The notes: generated by a model not told the origin, from the sequence alone. DNA of 64,000 bases from Romanomermis culicivorax (GCA_963922205.1 CAWUHX010000075.1:682001-746000), one strand, 5' to 3'. Numbered from the stretch's first letter, positions 59,701-64,000 are shown. A program made the numbers and translations.

Positions 59701-61679
59701 CGAAAATTGGACTCCTTGTTAAGTTTTGTACTTTAGCTTACTACTGTTCTGAAAATTCTAAATTTCTTGTACATGATTGATTCAATATTTTTGTACCTGG
59801 CCATCTAAAAATGGCTAACTCTTAAATTTTTCACATCTCAGGATTGCATATAATAGAAATCTCGAACATTCAATCGTATAACGAAGTTTTAAAAATTATT
59901 TTACAGTGTAGAAGGGCCTTGGTGGACTTGTCGCATATTATGGGGACTTAAGTTAAATTCGGAGCGGAAAAGGCATCTTATTGCTTTTAATTTTCTGAAC
60001 CTGGTGGTTTCAAAAGGCTGATGTTACCAGAAATTTCACTTTTGATCATGACAGCGACCCCAGCATCGAGTATATTTTGGTCTCTTTTTTTCTTTATCTG
60101 CTGTAAATAGTCACTATTTTATAGGTTTGATATTTCCTGCTATATGAATTTGAAAATTTGTGATAATTATTAACTAACCCTCAAGTAAAAAAGCAAAATA
60201 TTTGTGTTGCTTTTATTTGCCAGCTTCCATTTAAAGAAAAAGACTCAATTACCCGATTTTCATACAATGATGGAGAACTTAGAACTTCAAACACATTACT
60301 GTAGAGTTGCACTATTTGGATACTGTAGCTTTATCGAGTGCTATACTGTACGTGCATACATGTGTTGCTGATTCAAAAACGGCCCGTCTGTCTTCTCAGT
60401 CAGTCCAACTAAGTCCAATTAAGTTAAAATGATGAGCCAAAAAAGTGAATTCAATTCGATACACAAGAACTACGTTGATATGTGCGTGCTACTCGAGAAA
60501 TTTTGAGCACTTGACCAGACTATTCAAATAAATTTCCGAATTTTCTGTTAGCCGCTCACTGAGGAAAAATTTTTTCATTAATTACTGTATTTAGCTTATT
60601 AATTTTTATCGTATTAAACCTACTTTCAAGAAATGGCTGCATAGATGATTTGAAAATTAATAAATGTTGTTTTCGTCAGACAAGCAATTATCCATTCTAT
60701 CTAAAGTTACCGTATGAGCTGTACCCATCAGTGGTACTTTTACAATGTAAAAATTGATCATTTTGTTACTCAAAACAGAATTGATTGTGACTGTCGGGTA
60801 GATCCATCGACTTTTTCTTCATTTTTGAATCCACAAAGTTGTTTTATTTTCTTTTGAAGAATTGTACAAAAACAACCATTCTTCGTTCAACTCTCACAAC
60901 AGTCGAATAGACTGCAGTTTTTCATAAACTGATTAATTGGAAGTACAAATGAAGAGCTAGATGATGATCATATTGAAACCGATAGATTGAATTGACGGAC
61001 GTTTGATCGCAAGATCATATTATAGTGCAGTTGAATGACTGCACAGATTGAAAATCAAAAGAAAACACGTTGTTAATAGCACTCAAAAATTCTGAATTCA
61101 TTAAAATTGATAATTCTAGCAAAAATTTAGTATATTCGATTGCGAAGAAGATCTATTAGCTTATCTTCAAGCTAGCACTGCCTTGCGCTTTTGTTTATCA
61201 TGAGCTTTTAGGAACAATAAAGCATGCACAAGTTCTCCATTAATTAGACTGAAGTTCCATCATGAACCGCTAATTTCAATAGGCATTAAATTGGAAGTCT
61301 TAGCATTTTGGGTTTGTAATACGCGGAATAATATTTATTTTTTCCGTACTCGACTCTCAAATTTTCAATCGTAATCTTCAATTTGTCCTCAATTTGTCAA
61401 TTTGTCATTTCTCAGTCGGTTTCGTGAGATTTTTTCCCCGTTCAGGAAGGCAAAACTCCCGTCTATTACCGGCGCAATCCGGGTAAATTGGACTTGCGCA
61501 TGATTTTGGAACGGGACCGGGATTTCGTACCCGATTTGCCCGTCATGATGTACAGCGAAGACGAATTGGCCAGTCGCACCGAGTCGTGCATGAGCGACGC
61601 CACTTTGGCCACGCCGGCCCGTTCTATGGACAGCAGTGAGATCATTTTTCCGGCGGATTTTGCGCTTGCAGTACAGTAA
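14579..61679 (+). CDS. Giant modular ankyrin-repeat protein gene, 3' part (4 cassettes, 15 exons)
   Basis: Proposed coding exons: 14579-14778, 16814-17014, 32603-32701, 33350-33488, 34974-35137, 36615-36745, 44550-44619, 44685-44786, 46559-46840, 47520-47720, 49998-50105, 55866-56135, 58666-58869, 59329-59430 and 61446-61679. Phases agree across every junction and give 834 residues plus the stop. Four cassettes repeat in order: W, a degenerate ankyrin-like helix pair centred on a conserved Trp ([17 protein letters not shown] type); A, an ankyrin repeat with [13 protein letters not shown], an ankyrin repeat with RTPLHYAA; C, starting GKTPxxYRxNP. Ankyrin stacks mediate protein binding, probably in the cytoplasm, but the partner is unknown. 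No signal peptide or membrane segment is seen in this part. The 5' end is missing: the first W exon enters in phase 1 and no upstream exon was identified. I do not recognise a named orthologue. Confidence 0.9.
14779..16813. other. Intron W1-A1
   Basis: Holds a mariner-like MITE (15577-16336) and a family S repeat (16401-16600). No coding sequence is recognised. The region 14940-15180 is AT-rich and unremarkable. Confidence 0.5.
15577..16336. mobile_element. Element I: mariner-like MITE, 760 bp, TA duplication
   Basis: The left end TA|CAGGGAGAGCC and right end GGCTTACCCTG|TA are inverted. The match continues inward through GACCGGT, CTGACTT, a tract near AAGCTTTT and ATGCGG for about 80 bp per arm. 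Flanking TA dinucleotides (15575-15576, 16337-16338) fit a Tc1/mariner target duplication. There is no transposase ORF, so the element is non-autonomous. Confidence 0.82.
16814..17014 (+). CDS. Ankyrin gene exon A1
   Basis: A 201-bp phase 0-0 exon between TTCCAG and AGC|gtgaga. Ankyrin consensus includes [17 protein letters not shown]. Its length equals A3 and the summed halves of A2. Confidence 0.93.
17015..19557. repeat. Intron A1-B1, 5' part: family S repeats
   Basis: Contains an inverted family S copy (17749-17996) and a forward copy (18770-19010). The rest is AT-rich and unrecognised. Short ORFs on both strands do not match any family I know. Confidence 0.45.
19558..20692. mobile_element. 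Element G: GC-rich inverted-repeat element, 1.1 kb
   Basis: Ends are AAGGCCCTGTCATACTTC and its inverted copy GAAGTATGACAGGGCCTT. Both arms carry repeated GCGGCGCCGCGCGG words spaced by CCTATTCATAC-like segments, making the arms far GC-richer than their surroundings. The interior has no transposase; it contains the 17-bp array at 20009-20170. Confidence 0.75.
20009..20170 (+). repeat. One-sided 17-bp minisatellite with GATTGTGTC end
   Basis: After GATTGTGTCT come 17-bp units such as ATCCCGATTGTCCGAAA, GTCCCGATTCCCCGAAT and GTCCCGATTTTCCGAAT. The layout matches the left ends of elements B and D, but no inverted partner was found nearby, so it may be half of a foldback element. Confidence 0.6.
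20693..21240. other. Spacer before element D
   Basis: AT-rich, with a 60-codon ORF at 20847-21029 that is not recognised. Nothing else was seen. Confidence 0.35.
21509..21762 (+). repeat. Direct duplication just upstream of pol
   Basis: Two diverged copies (21509-21617 and about 21656-21762) share GCTGATTC, CTGTTGCTGAATCTGTTATG, AAGATC and GTGATTACATG-like blocks. The second copy ends exactly where pol coding homology begins, so the junction may mark the truncation point. Confidence 0.7.
21763..24741 (+). CDS. pol: Ty3/gypsy pol polyprotein, 5'-truncated (RT-RNase H-integrase)
   Basis: Retrotransposon replication polyprotein. The open frame runs 992 codons after a TGA at 21754-21756 and starts inside the RT palm, shortly after the position of the usual DYRxLN motif; gag, protease and the first RT motifs are absent. 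[16 protein letters not shown] and the YIDD catalytic motif at 96-99. RNase H acidic residues: D247, E286, D313. Integrase: an HHCC zinc region from about H596 to FCPVCQM; DDE triad D667, D726, E762 with the DD35E spacing; a C-terminal GPF-type segment. No chromodomain is evident. The reading frame has no internal stop, so the insertion is fairly young, but without a 5' portion it is not a complete element. No LTR pair was found on either side. Confidence 0.93.
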   Translation: MGINDVTKDDKYPIPRMDDYLDCLGKAKFYTTLDLKSGYWQVPMDEESKEKTAFICQEGLYQFKVMPFGLKNAPAEFQRMMERVLHPYVWKICLVYIDDIIVFSNTFEEHLVNLELVLQALRKAHLTLKPEKCEFLPERVHFLGHILNSDGVSPDPKKVKAINDFPFPESKRKLQRFLGMLQWCKKFIPGLAKHAEPLYKLTGKNCVWEVTEVHHQAFRSLKEALLSVPFLRYPVLDGSADFVLQTDASGTALGAVLYQETKSDRWVIAYNSRILKADEKKWSATERECLAIVYGLKLYKHYLVGHKVIIRTDHKPLLSMKVNAMTNGKLKRWYSFISQFNHKLEYVPGKQNAMADFLSRMDEPDDQAEKIPPKWEHMFSGDKRESENLKDLEAQLIEKKHLNLVKRFRILTDRNPEDGTPLHPEPRGKKNQRTDMSPRFTKIYPEDSEGDPESNSPADLINAVTTRSMAKEADKNNQAQTKPDGNQVKDKVSRGNQDKGKEKRVTWLYPEKEQEFTLADPKENELPKGLIRDDLMALLQRKDQVLQPYFDRLGPNGTTKYHSGFYIQNEVLYREAGQGSDDQVVVPSCLRDNTLHQYHGAVMMTHQGFKRTLAMIKKRFWWPGIEKDVRHWIRFCPVCQMANQGNTEIPPLIPIIPQGPFDIVSVDIVGISPLSEKRPYVIVFQDYFTKWVEAELIPDQSASTVVDTFLQAIVFRHGTPRRLLSDRGGCFTSDLMKEICKLLECQKIFTTAYHPQGNGMVERFNQTLIKQLRKVAIEEKDNWPRYLRAVVFAYNATPHAATGQSPFSLLRGHEATFGLNLSKAYDIVMPDSNAEAYKFVLTNHLVNLYEDIAKNIQSAAEKSKKYFDKKSKQNGFKEKDWVLLKVDKQKKLGLPWSGPFIVTDISREAENVVTIVHWDNPLNRQTVSISRLKHFRYETTRVLPRIARANQDVPRDENTSLSNMAQTVTTGAPIQMKSFENSLKANLCAISR
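24742..25165. other. Spacer between pol and exonuclease gene
   Basis: AT-rich. A TATAAA at 25054-25059, about 110 bases before the ATG of the next gene, could be its core promoter. I looked for an LTR here and could not support one. Confidence 0.35.
25054..25059 (+). promoter_or_regulatory. Possible TATA box of the exonuclease-RGG gene
   Basis: TATAAA lies about 110 bases upstream of the proposed start at 25166. This is positional evidence only. Confidence 0.3.
25166..30500 (+). CDS. DEDDy 3'-5' exonuclease fused to a long RGG-rich tail (2 exons proposed)
   Basis: Proposed exons 25166-25286 (ATG start, donor G|GTAAGT) and 25972-30500 (acceptor TTTAG) join in phase 1, giving 1549 residues. 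Without splicing, the ORF starts at the ATG at 26067; positions below use that Met. An RNase D/WRN-like exonuclease fold spans about 1-220 with FDVEKV (D29, E31), GYAVLEDL (D102) and [11 protein letters not shown] (Y207, D211), so the catalytic set D-E-D-D with Tyr is complete. After it come an uncharacterised region (220-680), a Pro/Ala/Gln linker, an acidic patch near 760, a charged coiled-coil-like stretch (about 800-900), a basic tract, Ser/Thr repeats (SKSQTRTET) near 985-1035, a compact conserved-looking region (about 1090-1270, with WEWQREQRR), then Ser-rich and RGG/Gln-rich sequence to the end. RGG tails bind RNA. It lies about 1.3 kb downstream of pol inside element D. It could be a retroelement accessory or Gag-like protein, or a captured host gene. 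Function is unproven. Confidence 0.78.
30501..32212. other. 3' part of element D: non-coding, hairpin-rich
   Basis: Begins with A-rich sequence after the exonuclease gene. A 16-bp perfect hairpin GCCGGGGTAACCCGGC (31177-31192) is followed by a T run. CCCGCGTC/GACGCGGG at 30782-30853 is a further inverted pair. About 31560-31745 is GC-rich with stem-like words (AACCCCTTTCGGGTT). A 101-codon ORF at 30861-31166 is unrecognised. An LTR was suspected here but no duplicate was found. Confidence 0.4.
32284..32602. other. Intron A1-B1, 3' end
   Basis: AT-rich sequence from the end of element D to the acceptor CCATTTAG. T-rich low complexity at 32521-32580. Confidence 0.4.
32603..32701 (+). CDS. Ankyrin gene exon B1
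   Basis: Phase 0-0, 99 bp, donor GCA|gtgagt. Encodes [12 protein letters not shown], the diverged form of the RTPLHYAA repeat; the ankyrin Leu-His pair is changed to Ser-His. Confidence 0.9.
32702..33349. other. Intron B1-C1
   Basis: AT-rich with short TTATTGTTTACTAA-type tandem words near 32885-32945. Nothing coding is recognised. Confidence 0.4.
33350..33488 (+). CDS. Ankyrin gene exon C1
   Basis: Starts [12 protein letters not shown], matching the C-unit signature, then an acidic linker. Acceptor ATTAAAG; donor A|gtaagc in phase 1, matching W2. Unlike C2 and C3, it is a separate exon from the following W unit. Confidence 0.85.
33489..34973. repeat. Intron C1-W2 with MITEs
   Basis: Contains a compact hairpin MITE (34140-34265), a family S copy (34692-34950) ending about 20 bases before the W2 acceptor, and a possible larger inverted pair rich in CTCCTTAAGG words (about 33646-33720 versus 34540-34650; weak). 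Confidence 0.5.
34140..34265. mobile_element. Compact hairpin MITE, ~125 bp
   Basis: The ends GGCCGGTTGCAAT and ATTGCAACTGGCC are inverted, and the arms also share GAGCTCGAGATAAT, so most of the element folds into one hairpin. No coding capacity. Confidence 0.75.
34974..35137 (+). CDS. Ankyrin gene exon W2
   Basis: Phase 1 in, phase 0 out (CAG|gtattt). Contains [20 protein letters not shown], then FLSVLPQYQ, as in the other W units. Confidence 0.92.
35138..36614. repeat. Intron W2-A2 with element M
   Basis: Element M lies at about 35296-36392. Its ends ACGAAAAGGGCCAGTTGAAAA and ACGAGAAGGGCCACTAGAAAA (the latter read on the minus strand) are inverted, and the arms are packed with CTTGAAAAAATTT-type words. 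An inner inverted pair (about 35670-35710 and 35975-36010) shares TTCAAAGTGAATTTCT. Related CTTGAAAAAA words occur inside element A (about 9355-9400). Confidence 0.6.
36615..36745 (+). CDS. Ankyrin gene exon A2a (5' half of a split A exon)
   Basis: Acceptor TTTTCAG, donor GTTTT|gtaagt, leaving in phase 2. With A2b (70 bp) it totals 201 bp, exactly the length of unsplit A1 and A3, so the 7.8 kb intron between them is peculiar to this cassette. Confidence 0.92.
36746..38020. other. Novel intron, 5' part
   Basis: AT-rich sequence with no supported exon, ending in a C run near 37974-37986. Nothing recognised. Confidence 0.35.
38025..38517. mobile_element. Element F: foldback with 17-bp arrays and a telomeric-repeat spacer
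   Basis: Left array (about 38039-38215) has 17-bp units such as CGAATGTATCGGTATCC; right array (about 38418-38515) has the inverted words TTCGGGATACCGATAC. The spacer contains the TTAGGC telomere-type tract. Confidence 0.72.
38278..38304. repeat. Interstitial nematode telomere repeat (CCTAAG)4
   Basis: Four exact CCTAAG units followed by the variant CCTATG; the complementary strand reads CTTAGG, the nematode TTAGGC telomere sequence. It is internal, so it is an interstitial tract. Confidence 0.85.
38807..43663 (+). CDS. Large single-exon toxin-like protein (TcdA/TcdB or Mcf pore-forming style), nested in ankyrin intron
   Basis: An intact intronless ORF of about 1618 codons from ATG 38807; GTG at 38792 is an alternative frame start. 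No N-terminal secretion signal is evident. The first ~770 residues are mixed alpha/beta with no family I recognise. Residues about 785-940 form a long hydrophobic, Ala/Gly-rich segment (for example [19 protein letters not shown]) like the translocation region of large clostridial toxins and Mcf-type insecticidal toxins. A charged coiled-coil-like stretch follows, then a beta-rich region with Gly/Asp words ([11 protein letters not shown] near 1109, [11 protein letters not shown] near 1132) reminiscent of RTX or beta-roll repeats. Lack of introns in a host with large introns, plus this architecture, suggests acquisition from bacteria. The family call is from memory of architecture only. The strand matches the surrounding ankyrin gene. 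Confidence 0.6.
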   Translation: MSTIRAFNPTTLGFDFAREFFAPSKKTLDVYEPFSADYGSMLTVTFRNLAQFGSQKGGKFDYVSYFVNFFLATLFLGHESDLKFELGLEKSYWNFDAQNSQLKIFTTSNLNGKKKLILKTINLRPEFVAKRHEWDKLDLKSVAFAMNGENLASYSVESHWYDIWAENLEPTTLLSQEPIVPFFLFTLEVKDDVTINIKMADSNSKRTRKNFHKVNTNDKEIPEFKNILKMLASEDEIVATRGFDEMLRKLELFYRNNFYGGTVEEIKAFSSISQCGFTHGAFTSIQKKLNLKIAVDQIKVANPAFRIRISWNVKRSWKDVARKWPMQVDFIANLDQLEQNRQKVLGEAMAASAQMSAEMMANSFKSDVLLAHVNFRSREKSHRIAKIPVVSPLTATISLARRLGAITLDVPLREHLERLKLFLDGELSFLLQAFRPAVKSEKSKFASRYFHGCIASSDFLSEPNSAAYKIELKNPSKLEKQSMTSFLINTIDESVDLILNVYEMHKFQQRDFTEIMAYSGSRKYPKTSDRVKHTVIYDFYVSFTETDEKKFKSLLLPKSQCYMKSIAKDGGADFHMKKLEPLHLLQEFRNYDGKAPDQTKNDKKILMHIKEYFNENFLYLKSKYEMKALFHGLLHKVKTVPNIIDVRKDVLQIAFMDHNDQNMNLVNFAYGTNNDVIESLDDMREFVDSNLLKHSENVKAMNLAIVHHPDSDVEALVVRNDFLSVLGLCQRLSKNRAKRQNKCSELEGFLPNKEKNELYVKTGENDLILHESKTKVYMKNLGRISSGIMFGLMAKDFISDLIHGNVAGMALNAGFIITNILASHFADRLWSKIKLLTKEDKILLAGILKVGSPFLRRLPSFAFVGFDLYNSVQAYKNNQSEMLVNIVADTGYIALDVAETVIEVAEGFEVIEGVSAVTGPIGWATGAALLVGADIYQSVNKVQHINANIHLTKMERFTEGLRSFFGMDPEDHIKKLMEEKRELEDLVAEMRIFLKQSHAIKRYVSTMKSKEVFPVVLVNLQNTSKFTISRALPQILSSDKYFCLPTIDDNSPQNIIVSSHICKNALGIEDSNSNKTTNVTYIQIANHAIIYGSNDGPNVYDVFTRSTVEIHGGSEDDTLILRNENISGLFIGNGGQNIIDISNLAFTGQVSFTGDHVFWYRRFSLAHYDVTGVIGRKNFTERLTAWCSLSHVELLGGIEPDYINIPEKNCFYNLSVIISRGNTWLKNNASIGIFVYAISDIEKPFHLQLSSNTNQTVVLNYDCLDLERIKIEILDDKAIVSFHFPRNSIGVIEMGIRHPAPITFVDGSVLQLKNNHASLDVHTSLSVEDAVRIYSKFVAESGISCVIHSAVQNTTVTLNHHSLTGNTSDYVLDVAFSTSTHQSFRSMADEIVYVINSNKDNDQNNSSAIVTQNTEIQVDYEHKQKIVVDLDQIVSTYRMKNVDLRPYVSGCDVKINVSVSNQNPINQITFKNAIKNRAFENIFLRKHSPFVIEMIANDTLILSAVPLVFEKEKNLIIIERRDGLDFGSEVHFARKLYDYDFFNMNETHLMMTNILHTVTKEDALEDHFTLILRDFFADEIMKSLKLVFKNKKISFSDNHVIVKPASYLFTSLSVHAML
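43664..43817 (+). pseudogene. Possible frameshifted C-terminal remnant of the toxin-like ORF
   Basis: Just after the TGA of the large ORF, another + frame stays open to 43817 with similar residue composition. This may be a frameshifted tail of the same protein or chance. The ORF as given is long enough to be complete without it. Confidence 0.25.
43939..44229 (-). pseudogene. LINE reverse-transcriptase C-terminal fragment, frameshifted
   Basis: The minus strand encodes the tail typical of RTE/endonuclease-type LINE proteins: [18 protein letters not shown] and a final TDPAN before the stop. The upstream WYGHVMR motif is present in a different frame, so at least one frameshift separates them. 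It is a truncated relic inside the novel ankyrin intron. Confidence 0.7.
44230..44549. other. Novel intron, 3' end
   Basis: Short degenerate repeats of TCCGGATTTTATC-type words run up to the acceptor TTATTTTAG. No gene. Confidence 0.4.
44550..44619 (+). CDS. Ankyrin gene exon A2b (3' half of split A exon)
   Basis: Enters in phase 2, completing a Leu codon with A2a, and encodes [20 protein letters not shown] up to TAT|gtgagc. It matches the second helix of the A unit. Confidence 0.9.
44685..44786 (+). CDS. Ankyrin gene exon B2
   Basis: 102-bp phase 0-0 exon after a 65-base intron, the shortest in the gene; [12 protein letters not shown] is a textbook ankyrin start. Confidence 0.93.
44787..46558. 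repeat. Intron B2-C2 with degenerate TTCAGATTC minisatellite
   Basis: From about 45710 to 46490 the + strand is full of diverged TTCAGATTCAGGTTCTTC-type words. Read on the minus strand they encode Glu/Ser-rich peptides, for example in the 80-codon ORF at 45827-46069 ([20 protein letters not shown]). A remnant of a low-complexity coding repeat or a simple minisatellite is possible. An inverted family S fragment sits at 46075-46200. Confidence 0.45.
46559..46840 (+). CDS. Ankyrin gene exon C2-W3 (fused)
   Basis: A single 282-bp exon encodes both a C unit ([12 protein letters not shown]) and the next W unit ([20 protein letters not shown]). The intron that separates C1 from W2 is absent here. 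Donor CAG|gtgagt. Confidence 0.93.
46841..47519. other. Intron W3-A3
   Basis: AT-rich; GACACCCAGCAAAATCCTGC near 47075 recalls the CCCAGCAG words of element A but is a single copy. No gene is recognised. Confidence 0.4.
47520..47720 (+). CDS. Ankyrin gene exon A3
   Basis: 201-bp phase 0-0 exon; [19 protein letters not shown], then [15 protein letters not shown]. It is unsplit at the position where A2 is interrupted. Confidence 0.94.
47721..49997. other. Intron A3-B3
   Basis: About 2.3 kb of AT-rich sequence. Short ORFs on both strands near 48780-49130 and 49504-49707 were examined and not recognised. No clear repeat was found. Confidence 0.35.
49998..50105 (+). CDS. Ankyrin gene exon B3
   Basis: 108-bp phase 0-0 exon; [14 protein letters not shown], then [15 protein letters not shown]. 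It is two codons longer than B2 and B4. Confidence 0.94.
50277..54478. mobile_element. Element Q: 4.2 kb inverted-repeat element with ~0.9 kb arms
   Basis: Left arm 50277-51212 and right arm 53627-54478 are inverted copies throughout. The ends share AGAAAAACGGCAAG, and internal landmarks include AGCCGACATTTATTTTGT, CAAATTGATCGATGAA and GGGTCAATGTARC (last base variable). The interior (51.2-53.6 kb) has no recognisable transposase; 63- and 81-codon ORFs near 52.8-53.26 kb are unrecognised. A 17-bp GTGGCTATAGTGAGAT array sits at 51790-51990. Confidence 0.78.
51790..51990 (+). repeat. 17-bp minisatellite GTGGCTATAGTGATATA
   Basis: Roughly ten degenerate units of GTGGCTRTAGTGAGAT inside element Q, the same word as element E (55.2-55.85 kb). 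It is inverted relative to the left array of E. Confidence 0.7.
54690..55110 (+). repeat. Forward fragment of element Q arm
   Basis: Shares TGAAATTTTAACACAATATG and CCTATGGGAAGGTGCCC with the left arm of Q. It lies just outside the right end of Q, so it is a separate insertion or rearrangement. Confidence 0.65.
55197..55853. mobile_element. Element E: foldback with 17-bp arrays, abutting an exon
   Basis: Left arrays at 55197-55230 and 55278-55311 have units such as GTCCCACTACGGCCACT and GTCTCACTATAGCCACT. The right array (55693-55853) has inverted units ending GTGGCTGTAGCGAGACACAA. The right terminus lies 12 bases before the splice acceptor of exon C3-W4. Confidence 0.72.
55866..56135 (+). 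CDS. Ankyrin gene exon C3-W4 (fused)
   Basis: 270-bp phase 0-0 exon with [12 protein letters not shown] (C unit), then [20 protein letters not shown] (W unit). Acceptor TTTTTACCAG, donor TTG|gtgagt. Confidence 0.93.
56136..58665. repeat. Intron W4-A4 with a family S inverted pair
   Basis: Two family S copies lie head to head at 57058-57290 (inverted) and 57284-57535 (forward). Other sequence is AT-rich; no exon is supported. Confidence 0.5.
58666..58869 (+). CDS. Ankyrin gene exon A4
   Basis: 204-bp phase 0-0 exon (one codon longer than A1-A3); [19 protein letters not shown], then [15 protein letters not shown]. Acceptor TTCAG, donor TAT|gtaagg. Confidence 0.94.
58870..59328. other. Intron A4-B4
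   Basis: AT-rich with no feature beyond the acceptor AATTTCAG. Confidence 0.4.
59329..59430 (+). CDS. Ankyrin gene exon B4
   Basis: 102-bp phase 0-0 exon; [16 protein letters not shown], then [16 protein letters not shown]. Confidence 0.94.
59431..61445. other. Last intron of the ankyrin gene
   Basis: About 2 kb of AT-rich sequence with no supported exon, repeat array or RNA gene. Confidence 0.4.
61446..61679 (+). CDS. Ankyrin gene terminal exon C4
   Basis: Begins [20 protein letters not shown], then a Ser/Asp-rich, probably disordered tail, and stops at TAA 61677-61679. It has no following W unit, so the cassette series ends here. Confidence 0.93.
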   Translation, partial: EGKTPVYYRRNPGKLDLRMILERDRDFVPDLPVMMYSEDELASRTESCMSDATLATPARSMDSSEIIFPADFALAVQ

Positions 61680-61899
61680 TCGTCTGATGATATGCTACAG
61701 TATACTTGCTGGGAGCAATCTGACATTCTTTCCATATCTTGCTACCTTTGATTCTCCACTCCAAAAATATACTGTAGTATCATGTATGTGTAGCTTATTG
61801 TCGCATAATTGTGCATGGCTGAACTTGTTTTTTGTTGTCGATATAACACAAGTGTGACTGTCACGTGAAATGTTTGGCATTTTACTGTAATCTTTATAT

Positions 61900-61905
61900 A
61901 TTAAA
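61900..61905 (+). terminator. Poly(A) signal ATTAAA of the ankyrin gene
   Basis: The common variant hexamer ATTAAA lies about 220 bases after the TAA stop; no AATAAA is closer. Confidence 0.45.
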
Positions 61906-64000
61906 TGTCGGTGTCGTACTGAATATTATATTTTTTATGTGAACTTGGACTATCTGGTGCAGAAGCGTGCCTAAACGTCAGCAAGATGAGGTAAGCGTTG
62001 CAACTTCGCACGAGTTCGTAAAGCCTGGTTCATAGTCCTGTTCGGCGAGCAAATTTACTCCGAGCATGCTCGCGAAGCAGCTCCGAGCATGCTTGGTGAG
62101 TTGTATCCTCGCCGAGCATGTTCGGAGCTGGTTATCATACTTAGCGAGCAAATTTTCCCCCTAAAATACATACTTATGAACATTTCTTTCCATGTATGAA
62201 CAATATTAATATTTAGTTGAATATTTAGTTCTTCCTGAATTTCTCACACAGTGTTTTTCCTAACGTCCTTATAATCAGGTAATAAAACGTTCCGCAGAAA
62301 TTCTTTTTCACGAATAAGTTCATTCAATTTCCGAATAGACATGGCAAAAACTTTACAGCAAAAAAATGAAATTCCACAAATAATAAATCTAGCGATTTAG
62401 GATGTATCGGACCTTTTGACCCGGTAAGCCACCCAATCCTACCCGATATTTTCTGACCCGACCCGAAAGAGGAAAAAAGACTTACCCGTTATCCAGGATA
62501 GCTCTGTGCCATGAAGGTCATTGGTCAAAAAATTCAGTTGATCATTTACACTGTTGGAAGAAAAAACAAATAAAATTTCACTCTACATGACATAATTTTA
62601 GCCATTATTACATATTTCAAAAATAAAATTTTCTTGATTGTTTTTCAACGAAGGTAGCGAATGGTCGATGTATTGGCATCGGCTGACCATTGACCTTTTA
62701 AATATAGGGCTGATAGTTTATTGGGCAACCTATGATTGATAATATCTTGTTTTCTATGGCAATTCTTGCATTAATCAGCCTTGCATGTAATTATTTACTG
62801 CTCAAGTGTCAAATATTTACTCAGGTAACTTTTGGTTATTTGTGATAAGAAAAACGTTGAATGTGATTTTGTCCTTTAGTGCATTATGACACAATTGTTG
62901 ATTAATAATTTTTAGCCTCCAGCTGCTGAAAAAGTATGTTTAAAATCGTTAATTTCCCGAATTCACAAAGAATAATCAAAATAAAGAATAATAATTCAAA
63001 CTTTTTAAGGTAAAATACTGTTTCAAATTGAGTTTCCTTTAGTTTCTATAGAGTTCAAAAAGTTCTATAGGGAAACTTTCGGGTGAACAATGTGGTACCG
63101 ATTTTGGTCATTCTTCAATGCATGCTAGGAGAGTAAAAATTTTCTATTACCCAATTTTTTTGTGCTCGGGGTTCTGATCGCTGAGCAACGAGCAGAAGTA
63201 TCAATCGGGCTTAGAAGCTCACATTTTATACTATTGTGGAGTGAGCTGAGAATCTTTCGATATAAAAATTACATGAATCATACATGTAATGGTGGCCGAG
63301 ATCTTGACGTTTTTTGACACGTTTCTCCAGGAAACCCGTTGAATCTAATTTTCATGGTTTATGATGTGACTTTTGCTGGCTCTAATCTGATTTCTGACTC
63401 GCCCTGCAAGCTTCCAAGACAGTAAAATATTCAAAATTTAAAATTTGTACCAAGTTTACTGGAAACAGTTTTCTGAAGAAATGAATCCAACCGATTTTTA
63501 CCAGAGGGCTCCTTGGTTGTGGATCCATAACAGTATACAACCTTCTTTGATTTTCAGGATATCCAAAAGCAGTGTTTTACCTCTGTGAACAATGACAACT
63601 CTACAATTGCTATAGTCATCATGTAGAACCTTGAAGCAAGGGAATTACTGTAGAAATAAGCAATGCAACTATAGTCTGTTTTTAAAAAATTGAAAATGGT
63701 CAAAAAATGTAACACCCTCAAAGTCGTTCACACTATGCGTTTGTAGGATTTATTTCTCAAAAATAGTTTCCGTAGATTCTCAAATTTCCAGTCCTATGCG
63801 ACGTAGCATTCAGTAGAAAGTAATCATATCACACAAGATTGAGAAAAACAGATTGAACAGCCATAAACATTTCTGATAAACGCGTTTTGAACTACCAAAT
63901 ACAAAGTTTTCATTGCAATACAGTGAAATCTCGCGTCTTGATACTGTAGACTACACAAATACAAAAGTAATATAATCCGATAACCTACTCAGCAGATTTG
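61906..64000. repeat. Downstream region with possible inverted-repeat element H
   Basis: The AAGCCTGGTTCATAGTC segment near 62030 and an inverted, about 70% similar segment near 63170-63215 may be the ends of a 1.2 kb element whose left arm repeats CGAGCATGCTCG-like words. A family S fragment sits at about 63670-63855. No gene was seen. Confidence 0.35.

Overview
The window is eukaryotic: AT-rich DNA with multi-exon genes, GT-AG introns from tens of bases to over 15 kb, and many transposable-element remnants. Four CCTAAG units (TTAGGC on the other strand, the nematode telomere repeat) at 38278-38304 point to a nematode, probably a large, repeat-rich genome (mermithid-like is a guess). No bacterial operon features are present.

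Layout. 1-1480: inverted-repeat element cut by the window edge. 1660-6665: a six-exon DEG/ENaC cation channel, with a tRNA-derived SINE array in its last intron. 6.7-14.5 kb: no supported gene; several inverted-repeat elements, some nested. 14579-61679: 3' part of one very long ankyrin gene on the + strand. It consists of four tandem cassettes (here called W-A-B-C), each repeating the same exon order and phases, and ends in a stop codon and an ATTAAA signal. Its 5' end was not found. 61.7-64 kb: repeats only.

Two large insertions sit inside introns of the ankyrin gene. Intron A1-B1 (17015-32602) holds an ~11 kb block bounded by inverted 17-bp arrays. The block carries a 5'-truncated Ty3/gypsy pol (RT, RNase H, integrase) and, downstream, a gene for a DEDDy 3'-5' exonuclease fused to a long low-complexity, RGG-rich tail, apparently with a spliced first exon. 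The second insertion splits what is a single 201-bp A exon in cassettes 1 and 3 (204 bp in cassette 4). The resulting 7.8 kb intron (36746-44549) holds a single-exon ORF of about 1618 codons. That ORF resembles large bacterial pore-forming toxins (hydrophobic central segment, then a Gly/Asp-rich region), a foldback element with telomeric repeats in its spacer, and a LINE tail.

The most striking non-coding pattern is a set of foldback-like elements whose inverted ends are short-period minisatellites. At least four have a 17-bp period; each element has its own unit sequence, and several units begin GTCYC with an outer GATTGTGTC end.

The channel and the ankyrin gene are separate ordinary host genes on the same strand. 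The retroelement, exonuclease gene and toxin-like gene look like passengers in ankyrin introns. Exon joins are inferred from splice sites, phase and family conservation; no transcript or database evidence was available.
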